6,774 nucleotides of DNA from an uncultured bacterium (GTDB taxonomy: Bacteria > Hydrothermota > Tepidihabitantia > Tepidihabitantales > Tepidihabitantaceae): assembly GCA_937139435.1 (NCBI GenBank), contig CAKZPX010000255.1, forward strand, positions 1-6,774, written 5' to 3'. A program made the position numbers and the translations under genes. The notes beneath the pieces are model-generated. The model worked only from the letters and a program-made list of their open reading frames with translations. It was not told the DNA's origin and ran no database searches. Of this stretch, positions 5,528-6,774 are shown one piece after another (position 1 is the first letter of the stretch; each line of letters opens with the position of its first letter).

Positions 5528-6774
5528 ATGAAAGATAAGTTTGTTTATCTATTCGGTCCGGGAAGGGCAGAAGGCTCGGCAAAGATGAAGGCTTTGCTGG
5601 GTGGTAAGGGTGCCAATCTCCATGAAATGACAAGGCTGGGTATTCCGGTGCCACCCGGTCTTACCATCGCCACAACTGTCTGTGTTTATTATATGAAAAA
5701 CCATCGCATTCCAAGAGAACTTAAACCGCAGGTGGAATACGGTCTCCGCTTTATTGAGAAGGTTGTCGGAAGAAAGTTTGGCGACCCGGAAAACCCACTT
5801 CTCCTTTCGGTGCGTTCTGGTGCACCAGCATCCATGCCGGGGATGATGGATACAATATTAAACCTCGGGCTCAACCGCGATACCCTCACGGGTCTGGCAC
5901 AAAACGCTAAAAACCGGCGCTTTGCCCTTGATGCCTATCGTCGGTTTATCCAGATGTTCGCTGACATCGTCCTGAAAACCGGCAAAGAGGAGTTTGAGCG
6001 GGTGCTCGCCGAGGAAAGGGAAAGGCTTGGTGTTAAAAGCGATGCGGAACTTGATGAATCCGCGCTGGAAAGAATTATAGACCGCTATCTAAAAATCGTT
6101 TCCGCCGTCACCGGCACTGACTTCCCCCAGGACCCGAAAAAACAGCTCTGGCTGGCAATTGAGGCGGTGCTTAAATCCTGGAATAATCCCCGCGCCCAGG
6201 AATACCGTCGGCTCTACTCCATTCCGGACACATGGGGCACTGCGGTTAATATCCAGGCAATGGTCTTTGGCAACGCTGGCGAAGACTCAGCTACCGGCGT
6301 CGCCTTTACCAGGGACCCGGCAAACGGAGAAAAGAAAATCTATGGCGAATTTCTCTACAATGCCCAGGGTGAAGATATTGTTGCCGGCATCCGCACTCCG
6401 CTGCCGATAACCGAATTAAAGAAAACCCATCCGCAACTCTATAACCAGCTGGAAAAAATCCTCTTGCGTCTGGAAAGGCATTATCGGGATATGATGGATG
6501 TGGAATGGACGATAGAAAGAGAGATCCTCTGGATTCTCCAGTGTCGCAAGGGTAAACGCACACCTGCCGCAGCGGTGAAGATCGCCTGCGACTTAACAAA
6601 AGAAAGGCTAATTACAAAAAAAGCAGCGGTGCTGAGGATCGAACCGGAAACCGCCGGCATCCTGCTCCATAAAAGCATCAAGCCTGGAATAACCTACTTT
6701 GCTGCTGCCCAGGGTATACCTGCCTCTCCTGGCTCTGCATCAGGAATGATTGTCATTACCGCTGAATCGGCAAT
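5528..6774 (+). CDS. ppdK: Pyruvate, phosphate dikinase, N-terminal part (3' truncated by the window edge)
   Basis: The first 415 residues of a protein usually near 870-900 are visible, with no in-frame stop. PPDK interconverts pyruvate + ATP + phosphate and PEP + AMP + pyrophosphate in the cytoplasm, serving glycolysis or gluconeogenesis. Family landmarks are in order: LLGGKGANLHEMTRLGIPVP, SVRSGAPASMPGMMDTILNL with ATP-contacting Arg96, RRFIQMFADIV, WNNPRAQEYRR, WGTAVNIQAMVFGN, TGVAFTRDP and YNAQGEDIVAGIRTP. The ATP-grasp site shows Glu326 (DVEW), Gln338 and Arg340 (LQCRKGKR). These match Arg92, Glu323, Gln335 and Arg337 of the Clostridium symbiosum enzyme. ASPGSASG near the end begins the phosphohistidine domain, but the catalytic His (about 455 in C. 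symbiosum) lies past the edge, as does the PEP/pyruvate barrel. The LQCR motif has Cys where C. symbiosum has Thr. The presence of the nucleotide domain and phosphate-type N terminus separates it from PEP synthase. Confidence 0.95.
   Translation, partial: MKDKFVYLFGPGRAEGSAKMKALLGGKGANLHEMTRLGIPVPPGLTIATTVCVYYMKNHRIPRELKPQVEYGLRFIEKVVGRKFGDPENPLLLSVRSGAPASMPGMMDTILNLGLNRDTLTGLAQNAKNRRFALDAYRRFIQMFADIVLKTGKEEFERVLAEERERLGVKSDAELDESALERIIDRYLKIVSAVTGTDFPQDPKKQLWLAIEAVLKSWNNPRAQEYRRLYSIPDTWGTAVNIQAMVFGNAGEDSATGVAFTRDPANGEKKIYGEFLYNAQGEDIVAGIRTPLPITELKKTHPQLYNQLEKILLRLERHYRDMMDVEWTIEREILWILQCRKGKRTPAAAVKIACDLTKERLITKKAAVLRIEPETAGILLHKSIKPGITYFAAAQGIPASPGSASGMIVITAESA

Noticed and set aside
6503..6547. 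LQCR in place of LQTR in the PPDK ATP-grasp domain as a sign of altered activity
   Set aside because: The ATP-contacting Glu, Gln and Arg are retained and the changed position is a conservative small residue, so loss of function is not supported.
1..6774. Frequent ACCGG/CCGGT words across the window
   Set aside because: They follow from in-frame Thr-Gly, Pro-Val and similar codon pairs with C-ending codon preference and have no regular spacing; no site array or repeat family is supported.

Overview
The window carries six protein-coding genes, all on the + strand and tightly packed; no RNA genes, CRISPR arrays or mobile elements were seen. It suggests a Gram-negative-type (diderm) bacterium. 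A C25 (gingipain/PorU-type) cysteine peptidase with a type IX secretion (T9SS)-like C-terminal domain, a probable lipoprotein and an OmpA-family peptidoglycan-binding protein all imply an outer membrane. The combination fits an uncultured lineage outside classical Bacteroidetes, such as candidate phylum WOR-3/Stahlbacteria or a relative. That placement is inference from gene style, not demonstrated.

Region 1 (1-2085) is the 3' part of a C25 peptidase gene that starts before the window. Its His/Cys dyad is intact. A PorU-like Ig region and a FlgD-Ig/T9SS-type sorting domain follow. Region 2 (about 2190-4951) is a transcription unit with its own sigma70-type promoter, a short lipoprotein-like gene of unknown function starting at TTG 2242, and a 649-residue outer-membrane protein. 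That protein runs signal peptide, beta-rich barrel-like domain, three carboxypeptidase-regulatory-like (CRD) repeats, then an OmpA_C domain. The unit ends at a strong hairpin terminator with a perfect inverted repeat.

Region 3 (about 4980-6774) is a separate unit. A near-consensus promoter sits so close to the first ATG that the message is probably leaderless. It reads a DUF2007 protein, an overlapping DUF2905 two-helix membrane protein, and then the 5' two-fifths to half of pyruvate, phosphate dikinase (ppdK), which runs off the right edge.

Regions 1 and 2 look functionally linked as cell-surface machinery. The PorU-like peptidase is the type of enzyme that processes T9SS cargo. The CRD plus OmpA_C layout of the large outer-membrane protein resembles the C-terminal half of the T9SS component PorE. 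Region 3 is a housekeeping unit: PEP/pyruvate interconversion plus two small conserved proteins of unknown role. The most informative points are the PorU/PorE-like pairing, the orphan lipoprotein between them, the promoter-supported correction of the lipoprotein start, and the leaderless DUF2007 gene.
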